A stretch of 24,655 nt of DNA, from NCBI GenBank assembly GCA_051872335.1, contig JBJEDT010000048.1:1-24655 (forward strand), written 5' to 3'. The stretch's first letter is position 1. Each line of letters starts with the position of its first letter. This DNA is from SUG2458 sp051872335 (GTDB taxonomy: Bacteria; Bacillota_I; Bacilli_A; RFN20; CAG-826). Below are positions 24,610 through 24,655 of the stretch, piece by piece. The notes under the pieces are model-generated. The model was not told the DNA's origin and made no database searches. It saw only the letters and a list, made by a program, of their open reading frames with translations. Both the position numbers and the translations under genes were made by a program.

Positions 24610-24655
24610 AAATATAATCTCCTGTTAATTCCTTATCTAAGAAAGTAATCTTACA
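24608..24655 (-). CDS. C-terminal end of an upstream gene (partial)
   Basis: The reverse complement reads as 15 sense codons in one open frame (ending KELTGDYI) followed by TAA at 24610-24608. The other two minus frames hit stops at once, so this is most likely the tail of a gene entering from outside the window. Its stop codon overlaps the outer base pairs of the terminator at 24584-24609. In siphophages this slot just ahead of the tape measure block is often a tail protein or tail assembly chaperone. Fifteen residues are too few to say which, so I make no functional claim. Confidence 0.5.
   Translation of the reverse strand, partial: CKITFLDKELTGDYI

Noticed and set aside
1..24655. Stop-codon recoding, as seen in some gut phages
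   Set aside because: TAA, TAG (tal, SleB-like gene) and TGA (CHAP gene, 147-aa gene) all end genes at sensible places, directly followed by the next gene's Shine-Dalgarno or start.

Overview
The window is a piece of a tailed-phage or prophage genome from a long-tailed siphovirus. Every supported gene lies on the minus strand, so the biological order runs from high to low coordinates. The DNA is visibly AT-rich. Nearly every gene has a strong Shine-Dalgarno (AGGAGG or AGAGGTG type) 5-10 nt before its start. TAA, TAG and TGA all serve as stops, so there is no sign of a recoded stop. With Dit/Tal tail-tip genes and peptidoglycan hydrolases placed in the tail-tip block, this points to a low-GC Gram-positive (Firmicutes/Bacillota) host. 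A gut clostridial or erysipelotrichial host is plausible but is inference. There is no integrase, portal, capsid, terminase, holin, tRNA or CRISPR in view.

Layout in transcription order. (1) 24655-24608: last codons of an upstream gene, ending in a terminator hairpin. (2) 24552-15038: a 510-aa protein carrying a PD-(D/E)XK/Mrr-like motif, then a very large tape measure protein (2655 aa), then a perfect inverted repeat. (3) 14993-3469: a promoter, then the tail-tip operon. It holds an oversized distal tail protein (Dit, 891 aa), a 2020-aa tail-associated protein (Tal) with an internal six-cysteine cluster, a CHAP-domain hydrolase, a SleB-like hydrolase and a small DUF1617-like protein, closed by a good terminator. 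(4) 3440-1: an AT-rich control region with repeated TATACAAAA words, then small accessory genes: a 147-aa Gln-rich protein, a 77-aa protein coupled to it, a 304-aa membrane-anchored Cys-rich protein, a free-standing HNH homing endonuclease, a 138-aa Cys-rich Thr-rich protein, and the start of another small gene.

How the parts fit: the tape measure sets tail length and probably contacts or crosses the membrane through glycine-zipper segments. Dit and Tal close the tail tip and carry receptor-binding regions. The two hydrolases would open the wall locally at injection. They look like paralogues sharing an N-terminal M23-like fold that has lost metal ligands, each joined to a different C-terminal catalytic domain. 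The downstream small-protein module has no function I can assign. The homing endonuclease looks like an insertion into it, and its ribosome-binding site is partly buried in a hairpin.

Several starts were moved 9 nt downstream of the longest open frame (genes starting at 14940, 12252, 4943, 3270, 2830 and 505), because the longest-frame GTG/TTG/ATG overlaps or abuts the Shine-Dalgarno while the fourth codon is ideally spaced.
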